Below are positions 44,656-53,588 of a DNA stretch of 64,000 nucleotides, one piece after another. Source of the stretch: Flavobacteriales bacterium (GTDB lineage: Bacteria; Bacteroidota; Bacteroidia; Flavobacteriales_E; Vicingaceae); assembly GCA_002706365.1 (NCBI GenBank), contig PALM01000017.1:62001-126000 (forward strand), given 5' to 3'. A program made the translations under genes and the position numbers. The first letter of the stretch is position 1, and every line of letters starts with the position of its first letter. Below the pieces are notes generated by a model. The model saw only the letters and a program-made list of their open reading frames with translations. It made no database searches and was not told where the DNA came from.

Positions 44656-45466
44656 CGATACGGTCCAAATTCTGCTCTCAACATATAATGGAGAAGAGTA
44701 CGTTTCTGAGCAGATAGAGAGCATCTTAGCTCAAGACTATGACGATTGGACCCTACTTGTTAGAGATGATCAATCAAGCGATAGAACGCCTGCTATTCTA
44801 AAAGAATACTCAGAAAAGTATTCAGATAAGATTCAACTAATTGATTCTGAGAAAAACTTGGGCTCAACAGGTAGTTTTATGAAGTTGATCGAGATTTCTA
44901 CTGCTGATTATATCATGCTCTCTGATCAAGATGATGTGTGGCATCCTCAAAAAGTGAGGCGAAGCTTGAATAGATTGAAAGAAATAGAAAAAAGGAACAA
45001 ATTGGCCCTAGTCTATACTGATATGGAAGTGGTAGACAAGGACCTTTCTACCATCAATACCTCATTTCTCAAACATCATCATTTGAAATCTGAATGGAGT
45101 AAAAGCGCCTATTCTGTTTTCGCTCAAAGCATGGCAGCTGGCTGCTGTATGATCTTCACCGGAACTCTTAGGGACCGCCTGCACCCGGTAGATTCCAAAC
45201 TGTTCCAACACGATCATTGGCTTTTGATGCATGCCGCATATTATGGTGAGGTGAGTTTTTTGGATTGGAACAGCTTAAAGTATCGCCAGCATGATGCCAA
45301 TAGCATCGGCTCTCATGGTGTATCCCGACTGTATTTCTTTAATAAGCTCTTTTCTATCTCTCAGTTGATCAAAAGGTGGAAGTACATCCGTTTGCATTTT
45401 CGCCCCTCTCCAAACTTTTTCAAGATCATGTTTGCAAAGCTCAATCTCAACCTAAAGCGGATGTAA
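44648..45466 (+). CDS. GT2 glycosyltransferase
   Basis: A 272-aa GT2 enzyme, last of the plus arm. Motifs: ILLSTYNGEEYVSEQIESIL, WTLLVRDDQSSDRTP, ADYIMLSDQDDVWHPQKV (metal site, SDQDDVW) and QHDHWLLMHAAYYG. The SDQDDVW form is typical of rhamnosyltransferase-like GT2 proteins in O-antigen clusters. After it the strand continues with a new unit at 45555. Confidence 0.92.
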   Translation: MHSDTVQILLSTYNGEEYVSEQIESILAQDYDDWTLLVRDDQSSDRTPAILKEYSEKYSDKIQLIDSEKNLGSTGSFMKLIEISTADYIMLSDQDDVWHPQKVRRSLNRLKEIEKRNKLALVYTDMEVVDKDLSTINTSFLKHHHLKSEWSKSAYSVFAQSMAAGCCMIFTGTLRDRLHPVDSKLFQHDHWLLMHAAYYGEVSFLDWNSLKYRQHDANSIGSHGVSRLYFFNKLFSISQLIKRWKYIRLHFRPSPNFFKIMFAKLNLNLKRM

Positions 45467-45554
45467 TAATTGAGCGCTTGATATAGTTTAGTTTGGAATA
45501 GCCTTTGCATGCCCGTATTAGATAACGTAATCTTACTCTGTATTTACACCCTTT

Positions 45555-46769
45555 ATGATTCATAGTAAAAGCACATATTCGCTCCTTTTGAGTTTCTTCT
45601 TTCTTCTTTTCACTTCAATGAGTTATTCCCAGAGCCAGGAATCTCAATCTCATCAAATTGAAATGGGAAAGATCAAAAAGAAGAATGAAGATGTAGTGGA
45701 TCTTGCTATCACAAATACTACTGATGAAGCGATCTTTTTATTGAATTATCAATGCGAGCGTCCGATGCGATTCTTAGCCAACCAACCTTACATTGCTTCA
45801 GGCCAGACCGCAGTTTACAGAATCAAAGTAAATCCCAGAGAAGAAGGGGAGTTTGAAGAGCGTTTGCAATTGTATTTCAATCACAGTGAAACGCCTTTTA
45901 TTTTCTATTTACGAGGAGATGTGATCGAAGTACCGGTGAACGACTTGCAAAAATGTCCTTCTTTCAAAGATCTTCCTTCTAAAAGAGAATTGGTGCGAAA
46001 TCAAAGAAGAGCTCAAGGTAATATTCAAGAATTTGCCATCACTTTAGGAGAGGATAAAGTAGTAGAAGAAATAGCGACAATTGAAGAGGAGCAAGAAGAT
46101 ACTGTTGCCACAGCTGTTGCAGTAGTTCCTGCTGTAATCCCAGCCGTAGTTGAAGATACCACCCCTCAGAATGCTACTCCTGCTCCAGTTGTTAAAGACA
46201 GTCTGCTCGGAGAAGAGTATTTACCTAACAATATCATTTTCCTGATCGATGTATCTTCTTCTATGGAAGAGGAAGGTCGCTTCGATCTGCTAAAAATTAG
46301 TCTCTATGAATTACTCAAGCCATTACGTTCGGTTGATTACCTCAGCATGATCTCCTTTGATGCTGAAGCTGAACTTCTGCTCGCTCCTACCTCATCAATT
46401 GAAAAGGAGAGAATTGAGGAGCGTATTCGAGCATTGAAATCGGGTGGTAGCACCAATGCGGTAAAGGGAATCGACCTCGCATTGAAAACTGCTTATGAGA
46501 GTTTCATAGAAGGAGGGAATAACGAGATCTATCTGGTATCAGATGGAGAGTTCTATTTGGGAAAGTACAATTATAAGAGTCGTCGTAAAATCGAAGAAGC
46601 TGCAGCCAAAGGGATACGAATCTCTGTATTGGCGGTAAAAAGTGAAAGAGAAAGTAGAAAGTCCTTAAAGGAAATTGTAAGTCTGGGTGGAGGTGAATTG
46701 ATCCGACTAGAAAGGTCGGGAGATAAAAACAGTATTCTAGAAGCAGTTAAAGAGAATTCGCTTCGATAA
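45555..46769 (+). CDS. Secreted VWA-domain protein with N-terminal DUF1573-like domain
   Basis: A 404-aa protein with a signal peptide (1-26, MSYSQ), an immunoglobulin-like DUF1573/HYDIN-type domain (about 35-120, ITNTTDEAIFLLNYQCERP), an acidic and Ala/Val/Pro-rich linker, and a von Willebrand factor A domain (about 225-400). The MIDAS metal site is complete: DVSSSM, the Thr in GGSTNAVKG and the Asp in VSDGEF. VWA domains bind protein partners through the metal ion. It has no obvious sorting domain, so it is probably periplasmic. Its stop codon abuts that of the small opposite-strand gene. Confidence 0.88.
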   Translation: MIHSKSTYSLLLSFFFLLFTSMSYSQSQESQSHQIEMGKIKKKNEDVVDLAITNTTDEAIFLLNYQCERPMRFLANQPYIASGQTAVYRIKVNPREEGEFEERLQLYFNHSETPFIFYLRGDVIEVPVNDLQKCPSFKDLPSKRELVRNQRRAQGNIQEFAITLGEDKVVEEIATIEEEQEDTVATAVAVVPAVIPAVVEDTTPQNATPAPVVKDSLLGEEYLPNNIIFLIDVSSSMEEEGRFDLLKISLYELLKPLRSVDYLSMISFDAEAELLLAPTSSIEKERIEERIRALKSGGSTNAVKGIDLALKTAYESFIEGGNNEIYLVSDGEFYLGKYNYKSRRKIEEAAAKGIRISVLAVKSERESRKSLKEIVSLGGGELIRLERSGDKNSILEAVKENSLR

Positions 46770-46940
46770 TTATTTTCCTAATAAATGTTGATTGCTAAGA
46801 TAAAGTCCTTGATTGGGCTTTTGACCGAAAGTGTCTTTTTCATTTTCTTTGAACTCTTGAATAAAGACCACGGTAACTGCCAGAGAAAATACTATTGCAC
46901 AAGAAACAATCAGACGCAATGTGTGGTTTTGTGGTTTCAT
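46770..46940 (-). CDS. Probable 56-aa single-pass membrane microprotein
   Basis: The minus strand holds an ATG-to-TAA frame of 56 residues: a short basic start (MKPQNHTLRL), one strong membrane helix (LIVSCAIVFSLAVTVVFI) and a polar tail (QEFKENEKDTFGQKPNQG, ending LLGK). This pattern is unlikely by chance, and the frame fills most of an otherwise empty 270-base space. The stop abuts the stop of the VWA gene. An AT-rich stretch about 40 bases upstream could hold a promoter but has no perfect box. Function is unknown. The plus-strand frame here (46785-47012) has no signal or family features. Confidence 0.5.
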   Translation of the reverse strand: MKPQNHTLRLIVSCAIVFSLAVTVVFIQEFKENEKDTFGQKPNQGLYLSNQHLLGK

Positions 46941-47039
46941 CTTAATGGTGGTAGATGTTTAAGCGGGGCTAAATTATTTATAAATGCCCATTCGCAAATT
47001 TGTATACGGTGATTTTAGGATTAAGGTTTAGTTAAAAGA

Positions 47040-48209
47040 ATGGAAAGTCAGCAAAAGAGAAATATTGCCATATTGGGTTCAACAGGATCTATTGGTTGTC
47101 AAGCCCTAGAGGTAATTGAAGCAAACCCTGATCGTTTTACGGTTGAAGTCTTGAGTGCCTACTCAAGTGCTGACAAATTGATCGAACAAGCTTTGAAGTT
47201 CAAGCCTAATTGTGTGGTAATTGGGGATGAAGAGCAGTACAAAAAAGTATCTGAAGCGCTTTGGAAAGCAGATATCAAATGCTATGCTGGCTTAGAGGCT
47301 CTTACGCAAGTAGTTGAGATGGAGGAGATCGATATGGTCTTAACTGCAGTAGTTGGAGCTGTTGGTTTAGAACCAACATTAGCCGCAATTCGCGCCGGAA
47401 AACCAATTGCTTTAGCCAATAAAGAAACACTTGTAGTTGCAGGCGAATTGATCATGCAAGAAGCAGCCAAAAGAAGAGTGCCTATCATTCCTGTTGATTC
47501 AGAGCATTCTGCCATTTTCCAGTGCCTGGTAGGAGAAGCCATCAACCCTATAGAGAAGATCATCTTAACCGCTTCTGGAGGTCCTTTCAGAGGCTTTAGC
47601 AAAGATCAATTGCAAAAGGTAAGTCTGGCCGATGCGCTTAAGCATCCCAATTGGGAAATGGGTGCCAAGATCACCATAGATTCAGCTAGCATGATGAACA
47701 AAGGCCTTGAAGTGATTGAGGCCAAATGGCTATTTCAATTAGAGCCTTCACAGATCGAAGTGATCGTTCATCCCGAGTCTATTGTGCATTCAATCGTTCA
47801 ATTCAATGATGGTAGTATGAAAGCTCAAATGGGCTTGCCAGATATGAAACTGCCTATTCAATATGCTATGGCTTATCCGGAAAGATTAGATTCTAACTTT
47901 CCCAGATTCGATTTTGCCAAATACGCCACTTTGAACTTCGAAAAAGCAGATGAAGATGTGTTTTTGAACCTCAAACTCGCATTTGAAGCATTGGAAATTG
48001 GCGGAACAGCTCCTTGTATACTCAATGCTGCCAATGAGATCACCAATCGTGCATTCCGAGAAGAGAAAATTAGCTTCATCGAGATTGCAGAGCACAATCA
48101 GGCGATCATGGAAAGCAGTAAGGTCATTCAGAAGGCAAGTCTTGAAGATTATCTGGAAATCGATAAGCAAACACGCCGAATGGCCAAAGAACGCCTGAAA
48201 ATCAACTAA
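47040..48209 (+). CDS. dxr: 1-deoxy-D-xylulose 5-phosphate reductoisomerase
   Basis: A 389-aa enzyme of the MEP isoprenoid pathway. It rearranges and reduces DXP to 2-C-methyl-D-erythritol 4-phosphate with NADPH. Motifs: NADPH loop GSTGSIGCQALEVIE, active-site DSEHSAIFQCL and SGGPFRG, and HPNWEMGAKITIDSASMMNK, which includes the flexible loop and metal ligands. The length is normal. rseP follows 65 bases later, a common pairing of dxr with rseP in bacteria; here a TACTTTTG box between them suggests rseP also has its own promoter. Confidence 0.98.
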   Translation: MESQQKRNIAILGSTGSIGCQALEVIEANPDRFTVEVLSAYSSADKLIEQALKFKPNCVVIGDEEQYKKVSEALWKADIKCYAGLEALTQVVEMEEIDMVLTAVVGAVGLEPTLAAIRAGKPIALANKETLVVAGELIMQEAAKRRVPIIPVDSEHSAIFQCLVGEAINPIEKIILTASGGPFRGFSKDQLQKVSLADALKHPNWEMGAKITIDSASMMNKGLEVIEAKWLFQLEPSQIEVIVHPESIVHSIVQFNDGSMKAQMGLPDMKLPIQYAMAYPERLDSNFPRFDFAKYATLNFEKADEDVFLNLKLAFEALEIGGTAPCILNAANEITNRAFREEKISFIEIAEHNQAIMESSKVIQKASLEDYLEIDKQTRRMAKERLKIN

Positions 48210-48250
48210 ATCTTAGGATTTTTTAGCTAAAACTATCCTAGCTTAATCCT

Positions 48251-48258
48251 TACTTTTG
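48251..48258 (+). promoter_or_regulatory. -7 box TACTTTTG before rseP
   Basis: A perfect TAnnTTTG match 16 bases before the rseP ATG. No TTG lies at normal -33 spacing. If active, the leader would be about 10 bases or less. Confidence 0.35.
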
Positions 48259-48274
48259 TGGCTTAAATTTTTGC

Positions 48275-49591
48275 ATGGAAATCTTAATCAAAGCAGCTCA
48301 ATTAATTCTCAGTCTATCGATCCTTGTGGTACTTCATGAGCTGGGTCACTTCATTCCTGCTAAGCTTTTTAAAACTAGAGTAGAAAAGTTCTACCTATTC
48401 TTCGATCCTTGGTTTTCTCTATTCAAGTTTAAAAAAGGCGAAACGGAATATGGTGTGGGATGGCTTCCTCTTGGTGGATATGTGAAGATTTCCGGTATGA
48501 TCGACGAGTCTATGGACAAGGAGCAAATGAAACAGCCTCCACAACCATGGGAATTCAGATCTAAGCCAGCTTGGCAAAGATTGATCATAATGATCGGCGG
48601 TGTTACGGTAAATGTGATTCTGGGTATTTTGATCTACATCATGGTGCTCTACGTTTGGGGAACACAGTATATTCCAACTGATCAACTTAAATACGGGATT
48701 TATGCAGATTCTGTAGCCACTGAGATCGGACTTCAAAGTGGCGATAAGATCCTGACCGTTGGAGGTGAGAAAGTTGAGAAGTTCAATGAGATCCCATTGA
48801 AGATATTATTGGAAGATGCTCGCAGCATTAAAGTAGATCGTGCTGGTGTAGAAGAAGAGATTAAAATTCCAAATGAAGTTGTTGCCGGAATGATCAAAAC
48901 GCAGGATGCATTTATGGAGCCTGCTGTTATTCCAGAAGTAGATTCGGTTTATGGCAAGCCTGCCAAAGATGCTGGAATCCAAGTCAAAGACAGGCTAATT
49001 GCTATCAATGGAGAAGCTACCCCTTATTTCCAAGATGTAGTAAAAGCACTTCAGAAACAAAAAGGAGAAAGTATTGAATTGATTGTACTTCGCAATGGAG
49101 AAGAAGTAGAATTGAATGCCACAGTGAGCGATCAAGGCACATTGGGTTTTGCAATTACTCCGATAGATGAGCAAATCACATTTGCCACTCAGAAATACGG
49201 ACTGGTAGAGTCTGTTCCTGCTGGTATAAATAAAGCCTATAGCTCTTTCGACAACTACATCAAGCAGATCAAATTGATCTTTAAGCCTGAAACTGAGGCT
49301 TATAAATCGCTAGGTGGGTTTATCACCATAGGAAAGGCATTTAGTCCAACTTGGGACTGGCAGAAATTCTGGAGCTTCACAGCTTTCCTTTCAATCATAC
49401 TTGCTATAATGAACATCCTTCCAATACCTGCACTGGATGGGGGTCATGTGATGTTCCTGATCTTTGAGTTGATCACTGGTCGCAAGCCCAATGAGAAAGT
49501 TTTAGAGTATGCTCAAATTGCGGGTATTGTCATTCTATTGGCGCTAATGGTTTTGGCGAACGGTAATGATATCATGCGATTGTTGCAGTAG
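48275..49591 (+). CDS. rseP: RseP-family M50 site-2 intramembrane protease
   Basis: A 438-aa zinc protease in the inner membrane. The HELGH zinc motif is in the first helix (VLHELGHFIPAKL), the second part of the site is NILPIPALDGGHVMF in the C-terminal helix block, and two PDZ-like domains lie between (about 125-300). The GVGWLPLGGYVKISG segment is typical. In other bacteria RseP cuts anti-sigma factors and leftover signal peptides. No anti-sigma factor is encoded nearby. Confidence 0.95.
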   Translation: MEILIKAAQLILSLSILVVLHELGHFIPAKLFKTRVEKFYLFFDPWFSLFKFKKGETEYGVGWLPLGGYVKISGMIDESMDKEQMKQPPQPWEFRSKPAWQRLIIMIGGVTVNVILGILIYIMVLYVWGTQYIPTDQLKYGIYADSVATEIGLQSGDKILTVGGEKVEKFNEIPLKILLEDARSIKVDRAGVEEEIKIPNEVVAGMIKTQDAFMEPAVIPEVDSVYGKPAKDAGIQVKDRLIAINGEATPYFQDVVKALQKQKGESIELIVLRNGEEVELNATVSDQGTLGFAITPIDEQITFATQKYGLVESVPAGINKAYSSFDNYIKQIKLIFKPETEAYKSLGGFITIGKAFSPTWDWQKFWSFTAFLSIILAIMNILPIPALDGGHVMFLIFELITGRKPNEKVLEYAQIAGIVILLALMVLANGNDIMRLLQ

Positions 49592-49655
49592 TTTGTTAAC
49601 AAAGCGCTGTTTTTAAGTCGCTCTACCCTCTCATTCCCTCACTTTTTTATGGACT

Positions 49656-49663
49656 TACTTTTG
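49656..49663 (+). promoter_or_regulatory. -7 box TACTTTTG before unknown secreted protein gene
   Basis: A perfect TAnnTTTG match 14 bases before the ATG at 49678. As with rseP, the predicted leader would be very short. No clear -33 TTG is seen. Confidence 0.35.
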
Positions 49664-49677
49664 GGAAAAGCCCAAAT

Positions 49678-50523
49678 ATGAGACCATTAATACTCCTTAT
49701 CTGCATTTTGATCAGTCAGCTTGGATTAGCTCAGCATTCCACCCTGCGATTTTTCGATGAGCCCTTTGGATTGGACCAGCAATCGATCTTGGTGGTGCCA
49801 TTTGAAGAGAAGATGTATCTCTCTGATGTGAATTCAGAGATAGCCAAAGCAAATCAACTCAGTACTGCTCAAATTATCAGTCGATTCTCAAATGCGATGG
49901 ATCAGAGTATTTACTACGCTTTCAAGGACCGTTGTCAGGTAACCAATTTCAGAAACTTCGATGACGATAGTGCCTCTTCCGACCTCACTTATGTCTATCA
50001 AAATGTAGACTTGGAATACGTACTGGTCAAGAAAGAAGTAAAAACAAAAGGCGGCATACAATCGCTTACTAAGAAATTCAGCAAGAAGGATAAAGCTTCA
50101 GACAAATACGATAGAGGAGGACTATCAGATGGTCAGGTGGTTACTAAGAGCGACGAAAGAGAGCGCTATATGAAAGCCGTAGTCAATGATCAGGCGATGT
50201 TAGACAGTATGAACCAACGCTTTGGCAACAACTTCATCCTTTTTCTAAACGAGCTCGACTTCAAAAATGATTATACCGATGCATTGGCAATGCAGAGGAT
50301 GGAGTACCAAAGGGAGCTGAAAGTACACTTCACACTTTACAATAAAGAAGGAGAGCTATTAGCCACTGGTGTGTCTAGAACCATGGTTCCTTCCACAGAA
50401 AATAACATAAATGAAATCACCTCAAAATACTTCCCTATTTTGGCTAAAAATATATTTGAGGCTCTCTTCCCGGCTGAAGATGAGGAAACCTCTGAAGCTA
50501 AAGTGAAGCTACAATGGAAGTAA
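49678..50523 (+). CDS. Secreted protein of unknown function
   Basis: A 281-aa protein with a signal peptide (1-18, ending LGLAQ). The mature part begins STLRFFDEPF and has regions such as ILVVPFEEKMYLSDVNSEIA and FILFLNELDFKNDY. A lysine-rich low-complexity stretch lies near residue 125. No catalytic signature is recognised. Position between rseP and a cation/proton antiporter, and a 10-base overlap with the antiporter gene, suggests shared transcription but not function. Probably periplasmic. Confidence 0.75.
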   Translation: MRPLILLICILISQLGLAQHSTLRFFDEPFGLDQQSILVVPFEEKMYLSDVNSEIAKANQLSTAQIISRFSNAMDQSIYYAFKDRCQVTNFRNFDDDSASSDLTYVYQNVDLEYVLVKKEVKTKGGIQSLTKKFSKKDKASDKYDRGGLSDGQVVTKSDERERYMKAVVNDQAMLDSMNQRFGNNFILFLNELDFKNDYTDALAMQRMEYQRELKVHFTLYNKEGELLATGVSRTMVPSTENNINEITSKYFPILAKNIFEALFPAEDEETSEAKVKLQWK

Positions 50524-51821
50524 TTGGCCCTTATACCGCAATAATTGCGGTTAGCTTAATCATTATCATTTCTTATTTCTTCAACATCATATCGAAGAAA
50601 ACGAATATTCCTTCGGTGCTGATGTTGATTGCCTTGGGCATTGGTCTAAAGCAAGGAATGAACATGCTGAATATGTCGGCAGGTGATCAGCTTTTTAATC
50701 TTCTAGAGGTTCTTGGGATAGTTGGATTGATCATGATCGTACTTGAAGCTGCCTTGGATCTCAAATTAAGCAGCGACAAATGGCCTATCATTTGGAAATC
50801 GTTCAGTCTTGCCCTTCTCTCGCTAATTCTCACTGCTTTGGCATCTGCCTGGATCCTTCATCAGTTCATCATTGATGATTTTTACAGCGCAATTGTCTAT
50901 GCGGTACCTCTTTCCATTATGAGCAGTGCCATTATTATTCCTTCAGTAGGTGGGCTATCGGAGCTCAAACGTGAATTCATGGTATATGAGGGCACATTCT
51001 CAGATATACTGGGAATTATGGTCTTTTACTTCCTATTGGGGAATGCTGGAGTAGAGAGTGGACAAACCGTAGCGGTGAATGTATTCTCCAATATCTCCAT
51101 TACGGTCTTGCTCTCTATTGGAATCAGCTATGCCTTGGTACTCATCTTCCAAAACATGACCTCACAGGTGAAACTTTTCATGTTGATCGCAGTACTTCTG
51201 ATCCTTTATTCAGTGGGTAAGCTTTTCCATCTCTCATCTTTGGTGATCATCCTTGTGTTTGGTCTTGTGCTTAACAATTATCAGATCTTTTTTAGGGGGT
51301 TTGCTAGAAAATGGATCGATAAAGTAAAGATCAATGAAGTGCTTGACGATTTTCACCTTGTCACTATTGAGTCTGCTTTTGTGGTGAGAACCTTCTTCTT
51401 CGTCCTCTTTGGTATTAGTATTACACTAAGCAGCTTGTACAATTTCCAAGTAGCATTAATTAGTGTTGCCCTTATCGCAGCTCTCTATGCAATTCGATTT
51501 GTAATGGTGAAGATCTTTGTGCAGAAGGATATATTCCCTCAAGTGTTTTTGAGTCCGCGAGGCCTGATTACCATCTTGCTTTTCTTCGCAATACCCGATG
51601 AGTTCAAAGACCCCAATTTCGATTCTGGAATTCTGCTTTATGTGATCATAATCAGCTGTATCATAATGGCTTTGGCTCTTGTAATGAGTGGTAAAAAAGT
51701 CATTCCAATGGAAGAAATTACCTTTCTTTATGGTCAGAAAGATGATAGCGAAGAAAACCCAATAAAAGAATCGGAAACAGAAAATGGAAAAGAGCAGGTC
51801 AATCCTAAGCCAATGGATTAA
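50514..51821 (+). CDS. Cation:proton antiporter (CPA family)
   Basis: A 435-aa membrane protein with about 12 helices, of the sodium or potassium/proton antiporter type. The fifth-sixth helix region (YEGTFSDILGIMVFYFLL) includes the SD-x-x-G pair expected at the ion site of CPA proteins. SPRGLITILLFFAIP near the C-terminus is a family signature. A short acidic cytoplasmic tail follows. It exchanges a monovalent cation for protons in pH or salt homeostasis. It overlaps the preceding gene by 10 bases and the next by 38. Confidence 0.85.
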   Translation: MEVIGPYTAIIAVSLIIIISYFFNIISKKTNIPSVLMLIALGIGLKQGMNMLNMSAGDQLFNLLEVLGIVGLIMIVLEAALDLKLSSDKWPIIWKSFSLALLSLILTALASAWILHQFIIDDFYSAIVYAVPLSIMSSAIIIPSVGGLSELKREFMVYEGTFSDILGIMVFYFLLGNAGVESGQTVAVNVFSNISITVLLSIGISYALVLIFQNMTSQVKLFMLIAVLLILYSVGKLFHLSSLVIILVFGLVLNNYQIFFRGFARKWIDKVKINEVLDDFHLVTIESAFVVRTFFFVLFGISITLSSLYNFQVALISVALIAALYAIRFVMVKIFVQKDIFPQVFLSPRGLITILLFFAIPDEFKDPNFDSGILLYVIIISCIIMALALVMSGKKVIPMEEITFLYGQKDDSEENPIKESETENGKEQVNPKPMD

Positions 51822-53124
51822 GAACATAGGTTTTAAAGTTCTCACACTCACACTCACATTTTCTTCCCTTTCTCTTCTCGCTCAAATAAAATCGGGTCCT
51901 ATGCTCGGTTATAAAGCTCTGCGCGAAGTTGCAGTTTGGGTTCAGATGGACTCAAGTATGGAGGTTCGGTTCACTTATCATCCTAAAGGTGATGCGGCCA
52001 ATTTCCAAAGCAAAAGTCAGATCTCAAATCCTGAAAAAGCCAATACTCTTACCTTCATTGCTAGTGGTCTTGATGTAGGAAGCACCTATGAGTATAAGTT
52101 AGTTGATGCCAATTATAAGCTGCTCGACAAAGGCGAGTTTAGCACTCAAGAACAATGGCAATACAGAAAGGATCCTCCAAACTTTTCATTCTTGATAGGT
52201 AGCTGTACCTATGTGAATGATACTGCATATGATCGTCCTGGTGAGCCTTACGGAAAAGGTTTGGAGATATTCTCAGCTATGCTTGAAAAAGATGCTGAAG
52301 CTATGCTGTGGTTAGGTGATAACATCTATTTGAGACCGGCAGATTGGGATAGTAGAAGTGGAATATATTATCGTTACTCACATTATAAATCTCAGCCTGC
52401 ACTTCAAGAATTCTGGAAGAATTTTCATCATTATGCTATATGGGATGATCATGATTATGGTCCGAACGATGCCAATAGAAGCTTCGTGAATAAGGATATC
52501 ACATTGGAAGCTTTCAAAGACTTTTGGGCTAATCCCAATTATGGATTGAACTCAAATGCAGAGGGGATTACAGGAATGTTTTCTTACAATGATGTGGATT
52601 TCTTCCTCTTGGACAATCGCAGCTTTCGAACACCGAATGAAAGGGAGAGCGGAGAACGCTTTATCCTTGGAGATGAGCAGATCGCATGGCTTATAGATGC
52701 ATTGGTAAGTAGCAAAGCACGCTTTAAGATCGTGGCAGTTGGAGGGCAACTACTCAATACTGCGGCTTTGTACGAGAACCACTCGACCTTTGCCGAAGAA
52801 CGGCAAAAGATCATTGAATTGATCGAAGAAGAGCAGATTAAGAATGTGGTTTTTCTAAGTGGTGATCGACATAAGACTGAGCTCAGCAAGTATGTTGGAG
52901 AAAATGATTTTACCATCTACGACTTCACCTCATCTCCGCTTAGCTCTACCTCATACAATTCAATTGAGGAGCCTAATACATTAAGAGTAGAGGGCACACA
53001 TTATGGGGAGCAAAATTTTGGGATGCTGACTTTTGAAGGTAGCTGGAAAGAAAGGGTATTGGTACTGCAGACTTTCGACAAGAATGGAGAGTTGATTTGG
53101 ACTCATAAGATCAAAGCAAAATAG
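51784..53124 (+). CDS. PhoD-like phosphatase
   Basis: A 446-aa exported metallophosphatase with a signal peptide (1-34, SLSLLAQ), an N-terminal beta domain and a PhoD metallophosphoesterase domain. Metal-binding motifs: SFLIGSCTY, MLWLGDNIY, AIWDDHDYGPND and VFLSGDRHKTEL. PhoD enzymes hydrolyse phosphate mono- and diesters, often under phosphate limitation. The start lies 38 bases inside the antiporter gene but gives a complete signal peptide. No Pho box could be identified. Confidence 0.92.
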   Translation: MEKSRSILSQWIKNIGFKVLTLTLTFSSLSLLAQIKSGPMLGYKALREVAVWVQMDSSMEVRFTYHPKGDAANFQSKSQISNPEKANTLTFIASGLDVGSTYEYKLVDANYKLLDKGEFSTQEQWQYRKDPPNFSFLIGSCTYVNDTAYDRPGEPYGKGLEIFSAMLEKDAEAMLWLGDNIYLRPADWDSRSGIYYRYSHYKSQPALQEFWKNFHHYAIWDDHDYGPNDANRSFVNKDITLEAFKDFWANPNYGLNSNAEGITGMFSYNDVDFFLLDNRSFRTPNERESGERFILGDEQIAWLIDALVSSKARFKIVAVGGQLLNTAALYENHSTFAEERQKIIELIEEEQIKNVVFLSGDRHKTELSKYVGENDFTIYDFTSSPLSSTSYNSIEEPNTLRVEGTHYGEQNFGMLTFEGSWKERVLVLQTFDKNGELIWTHKIKAK

Positions 53125-53130
53125 CTGATC

Positions 53131-53568
53131 TTAAAATATCTCGATCAATCTGATAGTACTCTCTACTTGATCCTTATTGATCACGATTGCAGCATCATCG
53201 AATTTGGGTAGGCCTGTAAAAAGACTCTTATTACCTGAGAAGCCAAAAGGCTCAATGGGTATACCCACAAAATTCTTGTCTAGATCTTTATTGTCGTTCA
53301 CATCGTGAATTAGAGACACTGCATATTTTCCTGGAGGCAGATTTGAGAAGATCAAAGTAGGGTTTGAATCTATAACTCTAACTTCAGCAGAAGCAAAGGC
53401 GCTCTTTGGATTATCTGGAAAGCCAACCTCAGTATTGAATAAAAGAGCTGAAATAGTACCTTCTGCTTTCTTTAAGCCATCAACTTTTATGATGATACTT
53501 CCTCTCTTCTCAAATGAATTTGAATGAAGTCCGGCTAATATCAATACTATGGTAAAGAGATATTTCAT
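53131..53568 (-). CDS. DUF2141 secreted protein
   Basis: About 145 aa from the ATG at 53568 (MKYLFTIVLILAGL); the longer frame uses TTG and adds little. After the signal peptide the DUF2141 pattern is clear: GSIIIKVDGLKKAEGTISA, NLPPGKYAVSLIHDVNDNKD and GIPIEPFGFSGN. The family has an immunoglobulin-like fold of unknown function. Convergent with the PhoD gene with only 6 bases between stops. Confidence 0.88.
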   Translation of the reverse strand: MKYLFTIVLILAGLHSNSFEKRGSIIIKVDGLKKAEGTISALLFNTEVGFPDNPKSAFASAEVRVIDSNPTLIFSNLPPGKYAVSLIHDVNDNKDLDKNFVGIPIEPFGFSGNKSLFTGLPKFDDAAIVINKDQVESTIRLIEIF

Positions 53569-53588
53569 CAGCCGCAAAAATAAGCAGT

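Noticed and set aside
35174-45466. Polysaccharide cluster as a recently acquired island
   Set aside because: No integrase, tRNA, insertion sequence or direct repeats flank it, and base composition looks like its neighbours by eye. Transfer is possible but not shown.
46785-47012. Plus-strand 75-aa frame after the VWA gene
   Set aside because: It shows no family features or signal, and the minus-strand 56-aa frame in the same place has a clean membrane helix and a sensible start.
48210-48250. Imperfect hairpin after dxr as a terminator
   Set aside because: The arms pair only over a few bases with an A/T-rich loop and no clear T-run, so I do not call it.
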